From Piscinibacter defluvii (GTDB lineage: Bacteria; Pseudomonadota; Gammaproteobacteria; Burkholderiales; Burkholderiaceae_C), in contig NZ_RCHJ01000003.1 in NCBI RefSeq assembly GCF_004011805.1, forward strand, positions 372,001-436,000: DNA of 64,000 nt. The letters run 5' to 3'. The position numbers were made by a program, and so were the translations under genes. Position 1 is the stretch's first letter. Every line of letters starts with the position of its first letter. The notes under the pieces are model-generated. The model did not search any database, was not told the DNA's origin, and was given only the letters and a program-made list of their open reading frames with translations. Shown here in pieces: positions 43,214 to 53,845 of this stretch.

Positions 43214-44541
43214 GCAGAACCTACTTCGGCACCGACGGGATCCGCGGCACGGTCGGCCAGTACCCGATCACCCCGGACTTCATGCTGCGCATCGGCCATG
43301 CCGTCGGACGGGTGCTGAAGGAGAGCGAGGCCCGGCCGACCGTGCTGATCGGCAAGGACACCCGCATCTCCGGCTACATGATCGAATCCGCGCTCGAGGC
43401 CGGCTTCGCCTCGGCCGGGGTGAACGTGCTGATGACCGGGCCGCTGCCCACGCCCGGCGTCGCCTACCTCACCCGGGCGCTGCGCCTGAGCCTGGGCGTG
43501 GTGATCAGCGCCTCGCACAACCCCTACGAGGACAACGGCATCAAGTTCTTCTCGGCGCGCGGCGAGAAGCTGCCCGACGCCTGGGAGGCCGAGGTCGAGC
43601 GCCTGCTCGAGCAGCCGGCGCGCTGGGTCGACTCGGTCGAGCTCGGCAAGGTGCGCAAGCTCGACGACGCGCGCGGCCGCTACATCGAGTTCTGCAAGAG
43701 CACGATCGGCGGCGAGCTGTCGCTGCGCGGACTGAAGGTGGTGGTCGATGCGGCGCACGGCGCGGCCTCGCGCGTGGTGCCCGAGGTGTTCCACGAACTC
43801 GGTGCCGAGGTGGTGGCGATCGGCTGCAGCCCGGACGGCATGAACATCAACCACGGCTTCGGCGCCACCGCACCGGCCGCGCTGGTAGCCGCCGTCAAGG
43901 AACATGGCGCGGACTACGGCATCGCGCTCGACGGCGACGCCGACCGGCTGCAGATGGTCGACGGTTCCGGCCGGCTCTTCAACGGCGACGAACTGCTGTT
44001 CGTGATGGTGGCCGACCGCATCGCGCAGGACCAGCCGGTTCCCGGCGCGGTCGGCACGCTGATGACCAACATGGCGGTCGAGCTGGCGCTCAAGGAGCGC
44101 GGCGTGCCCTTCGTGCGCGCCAAGGTCGGCGACCGCTACATCCTGGAGGAGCTGTCGGCGCGCGGCTGGCAGCTCGGCGGCGAGGGCTCGGGCCACCTGC
44201 TGGCGCTGGACAAGCACACCACCGGCGACGGCATCGTCAGCGCGCTGCAGATCCTGCAGGCGGTGCGGCGCAGCGGCCGCACGCTGGCGCAGCTGCTGGA
44301 GGGCGTCGCGCTGTTCCCGCAGACGCTGATCAACGTGCGCCTGGCCGAGGGCAGCGACTGGAAGAAAAACGCCGCACTGGCGGCCGAGCAGGAGCGCGTG
44401 ACGCGTGAGCTCGGCAGCCAGGGGCGCATCCTGATCCGTGCCTCCGGCACCGAGCCGGTGCTTCGGGTGATGGTCGAGGCGCGCGACGCGGCACGCGCCA
44501 AGCGCAGCGCCGAACTGCTCGCCGACGCGGCGCGGGCCTGA
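43210..44541 (+). CDS. glmM: Phosphoglucosamine mutase
   Basis: A 443-residue alpha-D-phosphohexomutase converting glucosamine-6-phosphate to glucosamine-1-phosphate for UDP-GlcNAc, hence peptidoglycan and LPS. The phosphoserine is S102 in [18 protein letters not shown]; the metal loop is DGDADRL; sugar-binding GEGSGHLL and phosphate-binding [12 protein letters not shown] are present. It overlaps folP by 4 bp and is convergent with the fasciclin-domain gene 12 bp away. Confidence 0.97.
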   Translation: MSRTYFGTDGIRGTVGQYPITPDFMLRIGHAVGRVLKESEARPTVLIGKDTRISGYMIESALEAGFASAGVNVLMTGPLPTPGVAYLTRALRLSLGVVISASHNPYEDNGIKFFSARGEKLPDAWEAEVERLLEQPARWVDSVELGKVRKLDDARGRYIEFCKSTIGGELSLRGLKVVVDAAHGAASRVVPEVFHELGAEVVAIGCSPDGMNINHGFGATAPAALVAAVKEHGADYGIALDGDADRLQMVDGSGRLFNGDELLFVMVADRIAQDQPVPGAVGTLMTNMAVELALKERGVPFVRAKVGDRYILEELSARGWQLGGEGSGHLLALDKHTTGDGIVSALQILQAVRRSGRTLAQLLEGVALFPQTLINVRLAEGSDWKKNAALAAEQERVTRELGSQGRILIRASGTEPVLRVMVEARDAARAKRSAELLADAARA

Positions 44542-44553
44542 CCGGGACGCCGC

Positions 44554-45033
44554 CTACTTCTTCGGCGGCATCAGCACCCGGTCGATCACGTGCACGACGC
44601 CGTTGGCGGCGCCCAGGTCGGCCTGGGTCACCATCGCGTCCTCCACCGTCACGTAGCTGCCGGCCTTGCCGAGCGACAGGTTGGCGCCCTGCACGGTCTT
44701 GGCGGTGCCGTTCTTGACATCGGCGGCGCCGACCTTGCCCGGCAGCACGTGGTAGCTCAGCAGCTCCTTGAGCCGGGCCTTGTCGGCGCTCAAGTCGGCC
44801 AGCGTCTTGGCCGGCACGGCCTTGAAGGCCTCGTCGCTAGGCGCGAACACGGTATAGGGCCCCGGGCCCTTGAGCGTGTCGGCCAGGCCGGCATCGGCGA
44901 TCAGCTTGTTCAGCTTGCTCAGCTGGGGCGCGCGCGCCGTGGTGTCGACCACGGTCGCGGGGGTGCCGGTGGTGGCGCACCCGGCCAGCAGGGCCAGCGC
45001 CGCGGCGCCGGCCGCCAGGGATAGGCGGATCAT
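44554..45033 (-). CDS. Fasciclin (FAS1) domain lipoprotein
   Basis: A 159-residue secreted protein. The signal peptide ends in a lipobox LLAGC with the lipidation Cys at residue 19; a single FAS1 domain follows (residues about 35-157: LNKLIADAGLADTLKGPGPYTVFAPSDEAFKAVP ... LLSYHVLPGKV ... GVVHVIDRVLMPP). FAS1 domains act in adhesion in many organisms; the role here is unknown. GAGGA 6 bases before ATG 45033 selects the start. Three Pho-box-like repeats upstream on its strand suggest PhoB control. Confidence 0.88.
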   Translation of the reverse strand: MIRLSLAAGAAALALLAGCATTGTPATVVDTTARAPQLSKLNKLIADAGLADTLKGPGPYTVFAPSDEAFKAVPAKTLADLSADKARLKELLSYHVLPGKVGAADVKNGTAKTVQGANLSLGKAGSYVTVEDAMVTQADLGAANGVVHVIDRVLMPPKK

Positions 45034-45081
45034 CGTGAGTCCTCGTGTCAAAGTCACGGTGGCGCAGTCTGCGGGGGCCCC

Positions 45082-45110
45082 GTGACGGAGGGATGACAGC
45101 GGTGTGACGC
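45082..45110 (-). promoter_or_regulatory. Tandem Pho-box-like repeats facing the fasciclin lipoprotein gene
   Basis: On the minus strand three 7-base units recur every 11 bp: GCGTCAC (from 45110), CTGTCAT (from 45099) and CCGTCAC (from 45088). The consensus PhoB half-site is CTGTCAT with 11-bp period. CAGACT, a possible -10, starts about 10 bases beyond. This is divergent from the pstS Pho box. Confidence 0.6.
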
Positions 45111-45130
45111 TGCAGCCGCCTGCGAGAGGG

Positions 45131-45148
45131 TTGTCATGCGGCTGTCAC
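45131..45148 (+). promoter_or_regulatory. Pho box of the pstS promoter
   Basis: TTGTCATGCGGCTGTCAC: two PhoB half-sites with an 11-bp period, close to the consensus. A -10-like TAGAGT is at 45159-45164, the right distance for a Pho box replacing the -35. Transcription would start near 45171, which supports ATG 45202 for pstS. Confidence 0.82.
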
Positions 45149-45201
45149 GAGGCGTCCCTAGAGTCCCGGCCATGTCACGCACCACCACGAAAGGCGCAAC
45201 C

Positions 45202-46242
45202 ATGTCCGTCTCCACCGTCCGCCGTGCCGCCCTGGCCATCGCCCTTGCCGTTTCCGGCGGCGCCGCGCTGGCGCAGGACGTCACCGGCGCCGGCGCCACC
45301 TTCCCGGCGCCGATCTACGCCAAGTGGGCCGACGCCTACAACAAGGCGACCGGCGCGCGCATCAACTACCAGTCGGTCGGCTCGGGCGCCGGCATCCGCC
45401 AGATCAAGGCCAAGACGGTCGACTTCGGCGCCAGCGACATGCCGCTGAAGGACGACGAGCTCGCCAAGGACGGCCTGCTGCAGTTCCCCACCGTGATCGG
45501 CGGCGTGGTGCCGGTGGTCAACATCAAGGGCATCGCGCCCGGGCAGATCAAGCTGACCGGCCAGGCGCTGGGCGACATCTACCTCGGCAAGATCACCAAG
45601 TGGAACGACCCGGCGCTGACCGCGCTGAACCCCGGTGTCGCGCTGCCGGACGCGGCGATCGCCGTGGTGCGCCGTGCCGACGGCTCGGGCACGAGCTTCA
45701 TCTTCACGAACTACCTGAGCAAGGTCAACGAGGAGTGGAAGGCCAAGGTCGGCGAGGGCACGGCCGTCAACTGGCCGACCGGCGCGGGCGGCAAGGGCAA
45801 CGAGGGCGTGGCGGCGTTCGTGCAGCGCCTGCCCAACTCGATCGGCTACGTCGAGTACGCGTACGTGAAGCAGAACAAGATGACCTACACGCTACTGAAG
45901 AACCAGGCCGGCAGCTTCGTGGCGCCGGACGACGTGAACTTCAAGGCCGCGGCCGCCGGGGCCGACTGGTCCAAGACCTTCTACCAGATCCTGACCGAGC
46001 AGCCGGGCAAGGACGCCTGGCCGCTGACCGGCGCGACGTTCATCCTGATGTACAAGTCGACCGACAAGCCGGCCAACGCCGCCGCCGCGCTGAAGTTCTT
46101 CGACTGGGCCTACAAGAGCGGTGACGCGATGGCGGCCGAACTGGAGTACGTGTCGCTGCCGGCCAACGTCAAGGACCTGGTGCGCAAGCAGTGGGGCGAG
46201 ATCAAGGACACGGCCGGCAAGCCGGTCGCGGCAGTCCAGTAA
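45202..46242 (+). CDS. pstS: Phosphate ABC transporter substrate-binding protein PstS
   Basis: A 346-residue periplasmic phosphate-binding protein. The signal peptide ends GGAALAQ (about residue 25); the mature start [23 protein letters not shown] and phosphate-contacting stretches [20 protein letters not shown] and [16 protein letters not shown] are diagnostic. It is the first gene of the pst-pho operon behind a Pho box. ATG 45202 is preferred over in-frame ATG 45172, which would lie at the transcription start. Confidence 0.97.
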   Translation: MSVSTVRRAALAIALAVSGGAALAQDVTGAGATFPAPIYAKWADAYNKATGARINYQSVGSGAGIRQIKAKTVDFGASDMPLKDDELAKDGLLQFPTVIGGVVPVVNIKGIAPGQIKLTGQALGDIYLGKITKWNDPALTALNPGVALPDAAIAVVRRADGSGTSFIFTNYLSKVNEEWKAKVGEGTAVNWPTGAGGKGNEGVAAFVQRLPNSIGYVEYAYVKQNKMTYTLLKNQAGSFVAPDDVNFKAAAAGADWSKTFYQILTEQPGKDAWPLTGATFILMYKSTDKPANAAAALKFFDWAYKSGDAMAAELEYVSLPANVKDLVRKQWGEIKDTAGKPVAAVQ

Positions 46243-46287
46243 GCGCGCTCTCGGACCCGCACATCGCCAGCACCGGACGGGAGGCCC

Positions 46288-47310
46288 ATGACCGCTACAC
46301 TGCCCGCGACTCCGAGCCTGGATCGCGATGCCATGGACCGTTCCGACCCGGCCGGCGCGCCGCCTCCGATGCGCCGGGCCTCCCCCTGGGCCGACACTGT
46401 CTTCTCCCTGCTGGCCCACGGCGCGGCCTGGCTGACGCTCGCCCTGCTGGCGGGCATCATCGCCTCGCTGGTGATCGGTGCCGCCCCGGCGATCCGCGAG
46501 TACGGCCTGGGTTTCCTCTGGAGCAGCGAGTGGGACCCGGTGCAGAACCGCTACGGCGGGCTGGTGATGATCTACGGCACGCTGATGACCTCGTTCATCG
46601 CGCTGCTGATCGCGGTGCCGGTGAGCTTCGGCATCGCGCTGTTCCTGACCGAGCTGTCGCCGAACTGGCTCAAGCGCCCCCTGGGGACGGCGATCGAACT
46701 GCTCGCCGCGGTGCCCTCGATCGTCTACGGCATGTGGGGCCTGCTGGTGTTCGGCCCGATCCTCGCCACCTACGTGCAGCAGCCGCTGCAGGCGGCCTTC
46801 ACCGGCGTGCCCGGGCTGGGCGCGCTGGTCTCGGGTCCGCCGGTGGGCATCGGCATCCTGTCGGCCGGCATCATCCTGGCGATCATGATCATCCCCTTCA
46901 TCGCCGCGGTGATGCGCGACGTGTTCGAGGTCACGCCGCCGCTGCTCAAGGAGTCGGCCTACGGGCTGGGTTCCACCACCTGGGAGGTGGTCTACAAGGT
47001 CGTGCTGCCCTACACGAAGACCGGGGTCATCGGCGGCATCATGCTCGGGCTCGGTCGGGCGCTGGGCGAGACCATGGCCGTGACCTTCGTGATCGGCAAC
47101 ATGAACCAGCTCGACTCGCTGTCGCTGTTCGAGGCCGCCAACAGCATCACCTCGGCGCTGGCCAACGAGTTCGCCGAGGCCGGCGAGGGCTTGCACCAGG
47201 CCTCGCTGATCTACCTCGGGCTGATCCTGTTCTTCATCACCTTCGTCGTGCTGTCGCTGTCCAAGCTGCTGCTGGCGCAGCTCAAGAAGGGTGAAGGGAG
47301 CCGCACATGA
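46288..47310 (+). CDS. pstC: Phosphate ABC transporter permease PstC
   Basis: A 340-residue permease with six main helices after a cytoplasmic N-terminus of about 40 residues. Characteristic are [34 protein letters not shown] and the EAA-like loop [28 protein letters not shown]. It forms the phosphate channel with PstA. GGGAGG lies just before the ATG, and its end overlaps pstA by 4 bp. Confidence 0.95.
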   Translation: MTATLPATPSLDRDAMDRSDPAGAPPPMRRASPWADTVFSLLAHGAAWLTLALLAGIIASLVIGAAPAIREYGLGFLWSSEWDPVQNRYGGLVMIYGTLMTSFIALLIAVPVSFGIALFLTELSPNWLKRPLGTAIELLAAVPSIVYGMWGLLVFGPILATYVQQPLQAAFTGVPGLGALVSGPPVGIGILSAGIILAIMIIPFIAAVMRDVFEVTPPLLKESAYGLGSTTWEVVYKVVLPYTKTGVIGGIMLGLGRALGETMAVTFVIGNMNQLDSLSLFEAANSITSALANEFAEAGEGLHQASLIYLGLILFFITFVVLSLSKLLLAQLKKGEGSRT

Positions 47311-48176
47311 GCACGGCGCTGAGCTTCGACGCCGGCAAGCTGGCCAGGCACCGCGCGCGCAAGCGCGTCAACCGCATCGCGCTGGCGCTCGCGCTGGGCG
47401 CGATGGCCTTCGGCGTGTTCTGGCTGGTCTGGATCCTGATCGAGACCGTGCGCCTGGGGCTGGGCGGCATCGCACTGGCGACCTTCACCGAGATGACGCC
47501 GCCGCCGCAGGCCGAGACCGGCGGCCTGGCCAACGCGATCTTCGGCTCGCTGCTGATGGTCTCGCTGGCCACGCTGCTGGGCACGCCGATCGGCATCCTG
47601 GCAGGCATCTACCTGGCCGAGTACGGGCAGAAGACCTGGCTCGGCTCGGCGACGCGCTTCATCAACGACATCCTGCTGTCCGCGCCGTCGATCGTGATCG
47701 GCCTGTTCATCTACGCCGCGGTGGTGGCGCGCGTGAAGTCCTTCTCGGGCGGCGCCGGCGTGCTGGCGCTGGCCCTGATCGTCATCCCGGTGGTGATCCG
47801 CACCACCGAGAACATGCTCACCCTGATCCCGAACGCGCTGCGCGAGGCCGCCTATGCGCTGGGCACGCCGAAGTGGAAGGTGATCACGATGATCACGCTG
47901 AAGGCGGCGCGCGCCGGCGTGGTCACCGGCGTGCTGCTGGCGTTGGCGCGCATCGCCGGCGAGACGGCGCCGCTGCTCTTCACGGCCCTGTCCAACCAGT
48001 TCTGGACCAGCAGCCTCGCCGAACCGATGGCCAGCCTGCCGGTGACCATCTTCAAGTTCGCGATGAGCCCGTACGAGAACTGGCAGAAGCTGGCCTGGGC
48101 CGGCGTGTTCCTGATCACGCTGGGCGTGCTCGCGCTGAACATCCTGGCGCGCGTGCTGTTCCGCAACAAGCATTGA
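47307..48176 (+). CDS. pstA: Phosphate ABC transporter permease PstA
   Basis: A 289-residue permease, partner of PstC. It has six hydrophobic helices and the signatures [49 protein letters not shown] and the coupling loop [27 protein letters not shown]. It starts within the pstC stop (ATGA) and is followed 9 bp later by pstB. Confidence 0.95.
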   Translation: MSTALSFDAGKLARHRARKRVNRIALALALGAMAFGVFWLVWILIETVRLGLGGIALATFTEMTPPPQAETGGLANAIFGSLLMVSLATLLGTPIGILAGIYLAEYGQKTWLGSATRFINDILLSAPSIVIGLFIYAAVVARVKSFSGGAGVLALALIVIPVVIRTTENMLTLIPNALREAAYALGTPKWKVITMITLKAARAGVVTGVLLALARIAGETAPLLFTALSNQFWTSSLAEPMASLPVTIFKFAMSPYENWQKLAWAGVFLITLGVLALNILARVLFRNKH

Positions 48177-48185
48177 GGGGGGACG

Positions 48186-48971
<786 letters not shown>

Positions 48972-48987
48972 CCGAGAGGACTGCGAG

Positions 48988-49695
48988 ATGACCGACAAAC
49001 ACCTGTCCACCCAGTTCGATGCCGAGCTGTCCGCGATCTCCACCCGCGTGCTCGAGATGGGCGGGCTGGCGGAGTCGCAGGTCGCCCAGGCGATCTACTC
49101 GCTGGTCAACGTCAGCGGCGAGACGGCCACCCAGGTGCTGGCCGGCGAGGAACGTGTGAACCAGATGGAGGTGGAGATCGACCGCGATCTCTCCACCATC
49201 ATCGCGCGGCGCCAGCCGACCGCGCGCGACCTGCGCCTGCTGATCGCGATCTCCAAGACCATCGGCAACCTCGAGCGCGTCGGCGACGAGGCGGCGCGCA
49301 TCGCACGCACGGTGCAGCGGCTGATCAACTCCGGCATGTCCAGCCGCATGCGGCTGCCGGTGGGCGACGTCTCCTTCGAGGCCAGTCTCGCCACCGCCTC
49401 GCTGCGCAAGGCGCTGGACGCGTTCGCGCGGCTGGATGCGGTCAAGGCGCTCGAGGTCATCAAGGACGACAACCAGATCGACATCGAGTTCGACGGGCTG
49501 ATGCGCAAGCTGATCACCTACATGATGGAAGACCCGCGCACCATCTCCTCGTCGATCGACCTGGTGTTCGTGGCCAAGGCGATCGAGCGCATCGGCGACC
49601 ACGCGAAGAACCTCGCCGAGCAGACCATCTACATCGTCAAGGGCACCGACGTGCGGCACCATCCGCTGGCCAACGTCGAGTCGGTGGTGCGTTGA
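48988..49695 (+). CDS. phoU: Phosphate signalling protein PhoU
   Basis: A 235-residue all-helical protein with two PhoU repeats, each with an E/D-xxx-D metal-binding motif (EVEIDRDLSTIIARRQPTARDLRLL; later IGDHAKNLAEQTIYIVKG). PhoU links the Pst transporter to PhoR and keeps the Pho regulon off in high phosphate. It sits between pstB and phoB as in many proteobacteria. Confidence 0.96.
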   Translation: MTDKHLSTQFDAELSAISTRVLEMGGLAESQVAQAIYSLVNVSGETATQVLAGEERVNQMEVEIDRDLSTIIARRQPTARDLRLLIAISKTIGNLERVGDEAARIARTVQRLINSGMSSRMRLPVGDVSFEASLATASLRKALDAFARLDAVKALEVIKDDNQIDIEFDGLMRKLITYMMEDPRTISSSIDLVFVAKAIERIGDHAKNLAEQTIYIVKGTDVRHHPLANVESVVR

Positions 49696-49705
49696 GGAGG
49701 CGTCG

Positions 49706-50407
49706 ATGAGCCAGGTGCTGGTGGTCGAGGACGAAGCGGCGATTGCCGAGCTGATCGCGCTGAACCTGCGCCATGCCGGCTACGAGGTGACGGTGGCCGC
49801 CACCGCCGAGCAGGCGCAGGCGGCGATCGACGGCGTGCTGCCCGACCTGGTGCTGCTGGACTGGATGCTGCCGGGCCAGTCGGGCCTCGCGCTGGCGCGG
49901 CGCTGGCGCGCCGAGTCGCGCACGCGCGAACTGCCCATCATCATGCTGACGGCACGCGCGGCCGAGGCCGACAAGATTTCCGGGCTGGACGCCGGGGCGG
50001 ACGACTACCTGACCAAGCCGTTCTCCACCAACGAGCTGATGGCGCGCATTCGCGCCGTGCTGCGCCGCAAGGCGCCGGAGGCGCTGGATGCGGCGGTGCA
50101 GGTCGGCAAGCTGCGGCTCGACCCGGCCACGCGGCGCGTCGCCGGCGGCGACGTCGAACTCAAGCTCGGCCCGACCGAGTTCCGCCTGCTGCACTTCCTG
50201 ATGGTGCACCCGGAGCGGGTGCACAGCCGCGCGCAGCTGCTCGACCGGGTCTGGGGCGACCATGTGTTCATCGAGGAGCGCACGGTCGACGTGCACGTCA
50301 AGCGCCTGCGCGAGGCGCTCGCGCCGGCCCAGTGCCAGACCATGGTCGAGACCGTGCGTGGCGCCGGCTACCGCCTGACGCAGCAGGTGCCGGAGACGCA
50401 GGCTTGA
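49706..50407 (+). CDS. phoB: Phosphate regulon response regulator PhoB
   Basis: A 233-residue OmpR-family regulator. Receiver pocket E8/D9, phosphoacceptor D52 (LLDWMLPGQSG), T82 and K104 (DYLTKPFST); winged-helix domain with LGPTEFRLLHFLMVHPERVHSRAQLLDRVWG and VDVHVKRLREAL. It binds Pho boxes such as those at 45082-45148. It overlaps phoR at TTGA. Confidence 0.97.
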   Translation: MSQVLVVEDEAAIAELIALNLRHAGYEVTVAATAEQAQAAIDGVLPDLVLLDWMLPGQSGLALARRWRAESRTRELPIIMLTARAAEADKISGLDAGADDYLTKPFSTNELMARIRAVLRRKAPEALDAAVQVGKLRLDPATRRVAGGDVELKLGPTEFRLLHFLMVHPERVHSRAQLLDRVWGDHVFIEERTVDVHVKRLREALAPAQCQTMVETVRGAGYRLTQQVPETQA

Positions 50408-51744
50408 GCTGGCTGCTGACCCGCCTGCTCGCCGGCGTGCTGGCGATGGCGGCGGGCGGCATCCTGGGGTACCTGCTCGGCCGGCCGACCTCGTCGCCGG
50501 TGTTCAGCGCCTTGCTGGGCGGGGCCGCAGGCGTGGCCCTGGCGGCACTGATCGACGCACTGCGCGGCGCGCGCCTGATGGCCTGGCTGCGTGGCACGCA
50601 GGAGGGCCAGGCGCCGCGCGACACCGGCTTCTGGGGCGAACTCGGCTACCGGGTCGAGCGCTCGATCCGGCAGCGCGAGCAGGGGCTGGCGCAGGAGCGC
50701 TTGCGGCTCGAGCAGTTCCTCTCGGCCATCGAGGCCTCGCCCAACGGCGTGCTGCTGCTCGACGCGGCCGGCCAGATCGTCTGGTGCAACTCGGTGGCGG
50801 CGGACCATTTCGGCCTCGACCCGCAACGCGACCGGCGCCAGCCGGTGACCAATCTCGTGCGTGCGCCGGCCTTCGTCGCCTGCCTGCAGCAGGGCCGCTT
50901 CGACGAGGCGGTGAGCTTCCCCAAGCCGCGCCACGACGGCACCCTGTCCGTGCTGGTGCGGCCCTATGGCGAGGGCATGAAGCTGGTGCTGTCGCAGGAC
51001 GTGACCGACCGCGAGCGCAACGAGGCGATGCGGCGCGACTTCGTCGCCAACGTCTCGCACGAGATCCGCACGCCGCTGACGGTGCTGGCCGGCTTCCTCG
51101 AGACCATGGCCAACCTGCCGCTGACCGAGGCCGAGCGCAAGCGTGTGCTCGGGCTGATGCAGCAGCAGACGCAGCGCATGCAGACGCTGGTCAGCGACCT
51201 GCTCACGCTGGCCCAGCTCGAGGGCAGTCCGCGTCCGACCGTGGACCGCTGGGTCGCGCTCGAGCCGCTGTTCCTGCAGGTCGAGGCCGATGCGCGGGCG
51301 CTGTCCGGCGGCCGCCACGCACTGCAGGTCGACCACCCCACGGGCGTGCAGATTGCCGGGGCCCAGGCCGAGCTGTTCAGCGCCGTGATGAATCTGCTCA
51401 ACAACGCGGTGCGCTACACACCCGAAGGCGGCAGCATCGAGCTGCGCTGGCGCCTGCTGCCCGACGGCGGCGGCGAGATCCTCGTGCGCGACACCGGCCC
51501 GGGCATCGCGCGCGAGCACCTGCCGCGCCTGACCGAGCGCTTCTACCGCGTCGACGGCAGCCGCTCGCGGGAAACCGGCGGCACCGGGCTCGGGCTGTCG
51601 ATCGTCAAGCACGTGGTGCAGCGCCATGGCGGCGAACTCGACATCCAGAGCGAGCCGGGCAAGGGATCGCGTTTCCGCCTGCTGCTGCCGGCGGCGAGGG
51701 TGCGCCTCGTCCAGGTGGCCGACACGCCGGCCGAGGCAGCCTGA
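50404..51744 (+). CDS. phoR: Phosphate regulon sensor histidine kinase PhoR
   Basis: A 446-residue kinase: two N-terminal hydrophobic stretches (residues about 4-25 and 33-50), a cytoplasmic PAS domain (about 105-205), a HisKA domain with H219 in FVANVSHEIRTPLTV, and an ATPase domain with NLLNNAVRYTPEGG, DTGPGI and GTGLGLSIVKHVV. TTG at 50404 overlaps the phoB stop and keeps the first membrane segment; ATG 50446 would cut it, so TTG is favoured. It is the last gene of the operon. Confidence 0.94.
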   Translation: MSWLLTRLLAGVLAMAAGGILGYLLGRPTSSPVFSALLGGAAGVALAALIDALRGARLMAWLRGTQEGQAPRDTGFWGELGYRVERSIRQREQGLAQERLRLEQFLSAIEASPNGVLLLDAAGQIVWCNSVAADHFGLDPQRDRRQPVTNLVRAPAFVACLQQGRFDEAVSFPKPRHDGTLSVLVRPYGEGMKLVLSQDVTDRERNEAMRRDFVANVSHEIRTPLTVLAGFLETMANLPLTEAERKRVLGLMQQQTQRMQTLVSDLLTLAQLEGSPRPTVDRWVALEPLFLQVEADARALSGGRHALQVDHPTGVQIAGAQAELFSAVMNLLNNAVRYTPEGGSIELRWRLLPDGGGEILVRDTGPGIAREHLPRLTERFYRVDGSRSRETGGTGLGLSIVKHVVQRHGGELDIQSEPGKGSRFRLLLPAARVRLVQVADTPAEAA

Positions 51745-51757
51745 CCCGCCGTGACCG

Positions 51758-53440
51758 TCAGCGCGCCGCGCGGCGGTACATCAGCGTCACGTCGTCGCGC
51801 GAGGTCGGCCGGGGCAGGCGGGCCACCAGGGCCCAGCCTGGCACGGTGTCGTCCGAGCCGCCGCGCGCGGTGCGCAGCAGCACCTCGCAGGCGGTGACGT
51901 CCGGCGGCGTGATCGCGTCGACCCGGTACCCGCCGATGTACTCCAGCGAGGCGATCAACGAGGTCGGGATCTGCGGCGCGGCGATGCAGGCGTCGGCCGG
52001 CGTCTGCTCGGCGATGCGTGCCACCACCGGGCGGTAGCTGCGGGCGTAGTCCAGCAGCGGCAACCACAACGTCATCAGCAGCAGCCAGCACAGCGCCACG
52101 CCGCCGGCCGGCAGCACCAGGCTCTTCCACAGCGGGTGGCGGTTGCGTCCGGTGCGCCACTTCACCAGCCACAGCCAGGCCAGCGTGCCCAGCACCGCCG
52201 CCACCAGCGCGACGGCGGAGAACACGGGCACGAAGCCCGGTGCAAGCTTGGCGACGTTGGCCGCCGGCTTGGCCGGCACGCCGGTCTGCATGGCCACGTA
52301 GATGACCCAGATCACCAGGGCGCAGGCGCTGAAGAAGAACACCGAGAACCAGTCGATCGCCGCGGCGGCGCTGCGCTGCAGGGTCGGCAGTGCGAACGCG
52401 GCCAGCGCGGCCAGCGGCGGCACGGCCAGCATCAGCGCACGGTCCGAGCCGCCCATCACGATGCTGGCCAGCAGCGCCACCCCGGCGCAGCCCAACGGCA
52501 CCGAGATGTGCCGGTGCAGCCAGTGGCTGCGCCAGCGCCACAGCGTCCACAGCGCCAGCGGCCAGGCCGGCCAGGTGAACCAGACCAGCAGCCGGCCGAC
52601 ACTCAGCCACTGGGCCGCGCTGTCGGCGCCGCCGACCCGCCAAGCCCAGGCGCGCAGCAGCGTGCCGAGCCCGGCCGCCAGCAGGCCGGCAGCGGCGACC
52701 CAGGGCACGCTGCGGCGCACCTGCGGATAGGTCGAGCGGGCGAAGATGGCCAGGCCGACCAGCGCGAAGGCGACCGCCAGGGCCGGCGCGCCGCTGGCCG
52801 CCATCACCGGCAGCGCCAGCAGCAGTGCGGCGCGTGAGGCGCGCAGGCGAAACGGCGCGGCCGCCAGGGCGTAGAGGTACAGCGCCGCGCCTGCCAGCTG
52901 CACCAGCTCCGGCGTGGTCTCGTGGCCGAGCTGCAGCAGGCCGAGCGTGGCCATCACGGCCAGCACGGCGCCGTCGGCGATCGCGCGGGCATAGTCGACC
53001 GGGTGCGCCTCGCCGCCGAAGGCGAAGGGCAGCGGCTGGGCGGCGTCGGTGCGCGCCAGGTGGTAGGTGGCGTACCAGGTCAGCCACAACACCAGCGCCA
53101 GCAGCAGCGCGAACGGCAGGCGCGCGGCCAGCGCCGGGTCGGCCCAGGGCAGCAGCTTGATGGCCGCCGCGCCGAGCCAGTAGGGCACCAGCGCGACGTC
53201 GGCCGGAAGACCGCCGACCGAGGGCGACAGCCAGCCCGAGCGGCCTTCGGCGATGCTGAACATGTGGCCGAAGGCGGCCGCATCCGCGTTCTTCCACGGA
53301 TCGCGCCCGACCAGCCCGGGCAGCAGGTAGGCCGCGCAGAACAGCAGCAGGGCCACGCGCGGAAGGCGCTGCGCGGCGCGCTGGGTGACGAGGGCGGGGT
53401 TGGGCGAGTTCAAGCGGTGGTGTCGCGGCGCGGCCCGCAA
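51758..53440 (-). CDS. Polytopic membrane protein, ArnT/PMT-like (glycosyltransferase family 39 type)
   Basis: About 560 residues with ten or more hydrophobic helices and a soluble C-terminal domain of about 120 residues. Near the N-terminus, LLPGLVGRDPWKNADAAAFGHMFSIAEG places a DP-W-K-x-(A/D) acidic loop after helix one, like the catalytic loop of lipid-linked-sugar glycosyltransferases of the PMT/ArnT superfamily. The donor and acceptor are unknown. The start is uncertain: TTG 53440, TTG 53413 or later; no ribosome binding site helps. It is convergent with phoR (13 bp). Confidence 0.7.
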   Translation of the reverse strand: MRAAPRHHRLNSPNPALVTQRAAQRLPRVALLLFCAAYLLPGLVGRDPWKNADAAAFGHMFSIAEGRSGWLSPSVGGLPADVALVPYWLGAAAIKLLPWADPALAARLPFALLLALVLWLTWYATYHLARTDAAQPLPFAFGGEAHPVDYARAIADGAVLAVMATLGLLQLGHETTPELVQLAGAALYLYALAAAPFRLRASRAALLLALPVMAASGAPALAVAFALVGLAIFARSTYPQVRRSVPWVAAAGLLAAGLGTLLRAWAWRVGGADSAAQWLSVGRLLVWFTWPAWPLALWTLWRWRSHWLHRHISVPLGCAGVALLASIVMGGSDRALMLAVPPLAALAAFALPTLQRSAAAAIDWFSVFFFSACALVIWVIYVAMQTGVPAKPAANVAKLAPGFVPVFSAVALVAAVLGTLAWLWLVKWRTGRNRHPLWKSLVLPAGGVALCWLLLMTLWLPLLDYARSYRPVVARIAEQTPADACIAAPQIPTSLIASLEYIGGYRVDAITPPDVTACEVLLRTARGGSDDTVPGWALVARLPRPTSRDDVTLMYRRAAR

Positions 53441-53461
53441 TGATGCCGCATCACCGGCAAC

Positions 53462-53486
53462 AAAAAGGGCAGCCGAGGCTGCCCTT
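53462..53486 (-). terminator. Rho-independent terminator after the bL31 gene
   Basis: On the minus strand AAGGGCAGCC (from 53486), a two-base loop, GGCTGCCCTT (to 53465), then TTTG. It starts 22 bp past the rpmE stop and lies just before the ArnT-like gene, separating the two. Confidence 0.88.
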
Positions 53487-53507
53487 GCTGCTGCGTCCGC
53501 GCGGGGT

Positions 53508-53762
53508 TCACTTCTTGAGGTGAGCGAACTTGTTGCGGAACTTCTCGACCCGGCCGCCGAGCGAGTCGACGCTCTTCTGCGTGCCGGTGTAGAACGGGTG
53601 CGATTCGCTCGTGCTCTCGAGCTTGTACAGCGGCAGTTCGCGGCCGTCGTCCATCGTGATCTTCTCCTTCGTCTCGGCGCACGAGCGCGTCACGAACTTG
53701 AAGCCGTTGGACAGGTCCACGAAGCAGACTTCGCGGTAGTTGGGGTGGATGCCTTCTTTCAT
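53508..53762 (-). CDS. rpmE2: 50S ribosomal protein bL31 type B
   Basis: An 84-residue ribosomal protein: [35 protein letters not shown], then [28 protein letters not shown]. The YTG-x-Q and [10 protein letters not shown]-terminus is diagnostic. The zinc-binding CxC...CxxC pattern of type A L31 is missing, making it the zinc-independent type B form that can replace type A at low zinc. The start at 53762 removes an 11-residue spurious extension. A terminator follows. Confidence 0.95.
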   Translation of the reverse strand: MKEGIHPNYREVCFVDLSNGFKFVTRSCAETKEKITMDDGRELPLYKLESTSESHPFYTGTQKSVDSLGGRVEKFRNKFAHLKK

Positions 53763-53845
53763 GCCTTGCCTCTGCGCTGGTGTCTCGGGAGCCACGCCGA
53801 CCAGTTCGACGCACTTTCCGACGCCGGAAAACCGCGAAGTATAAC

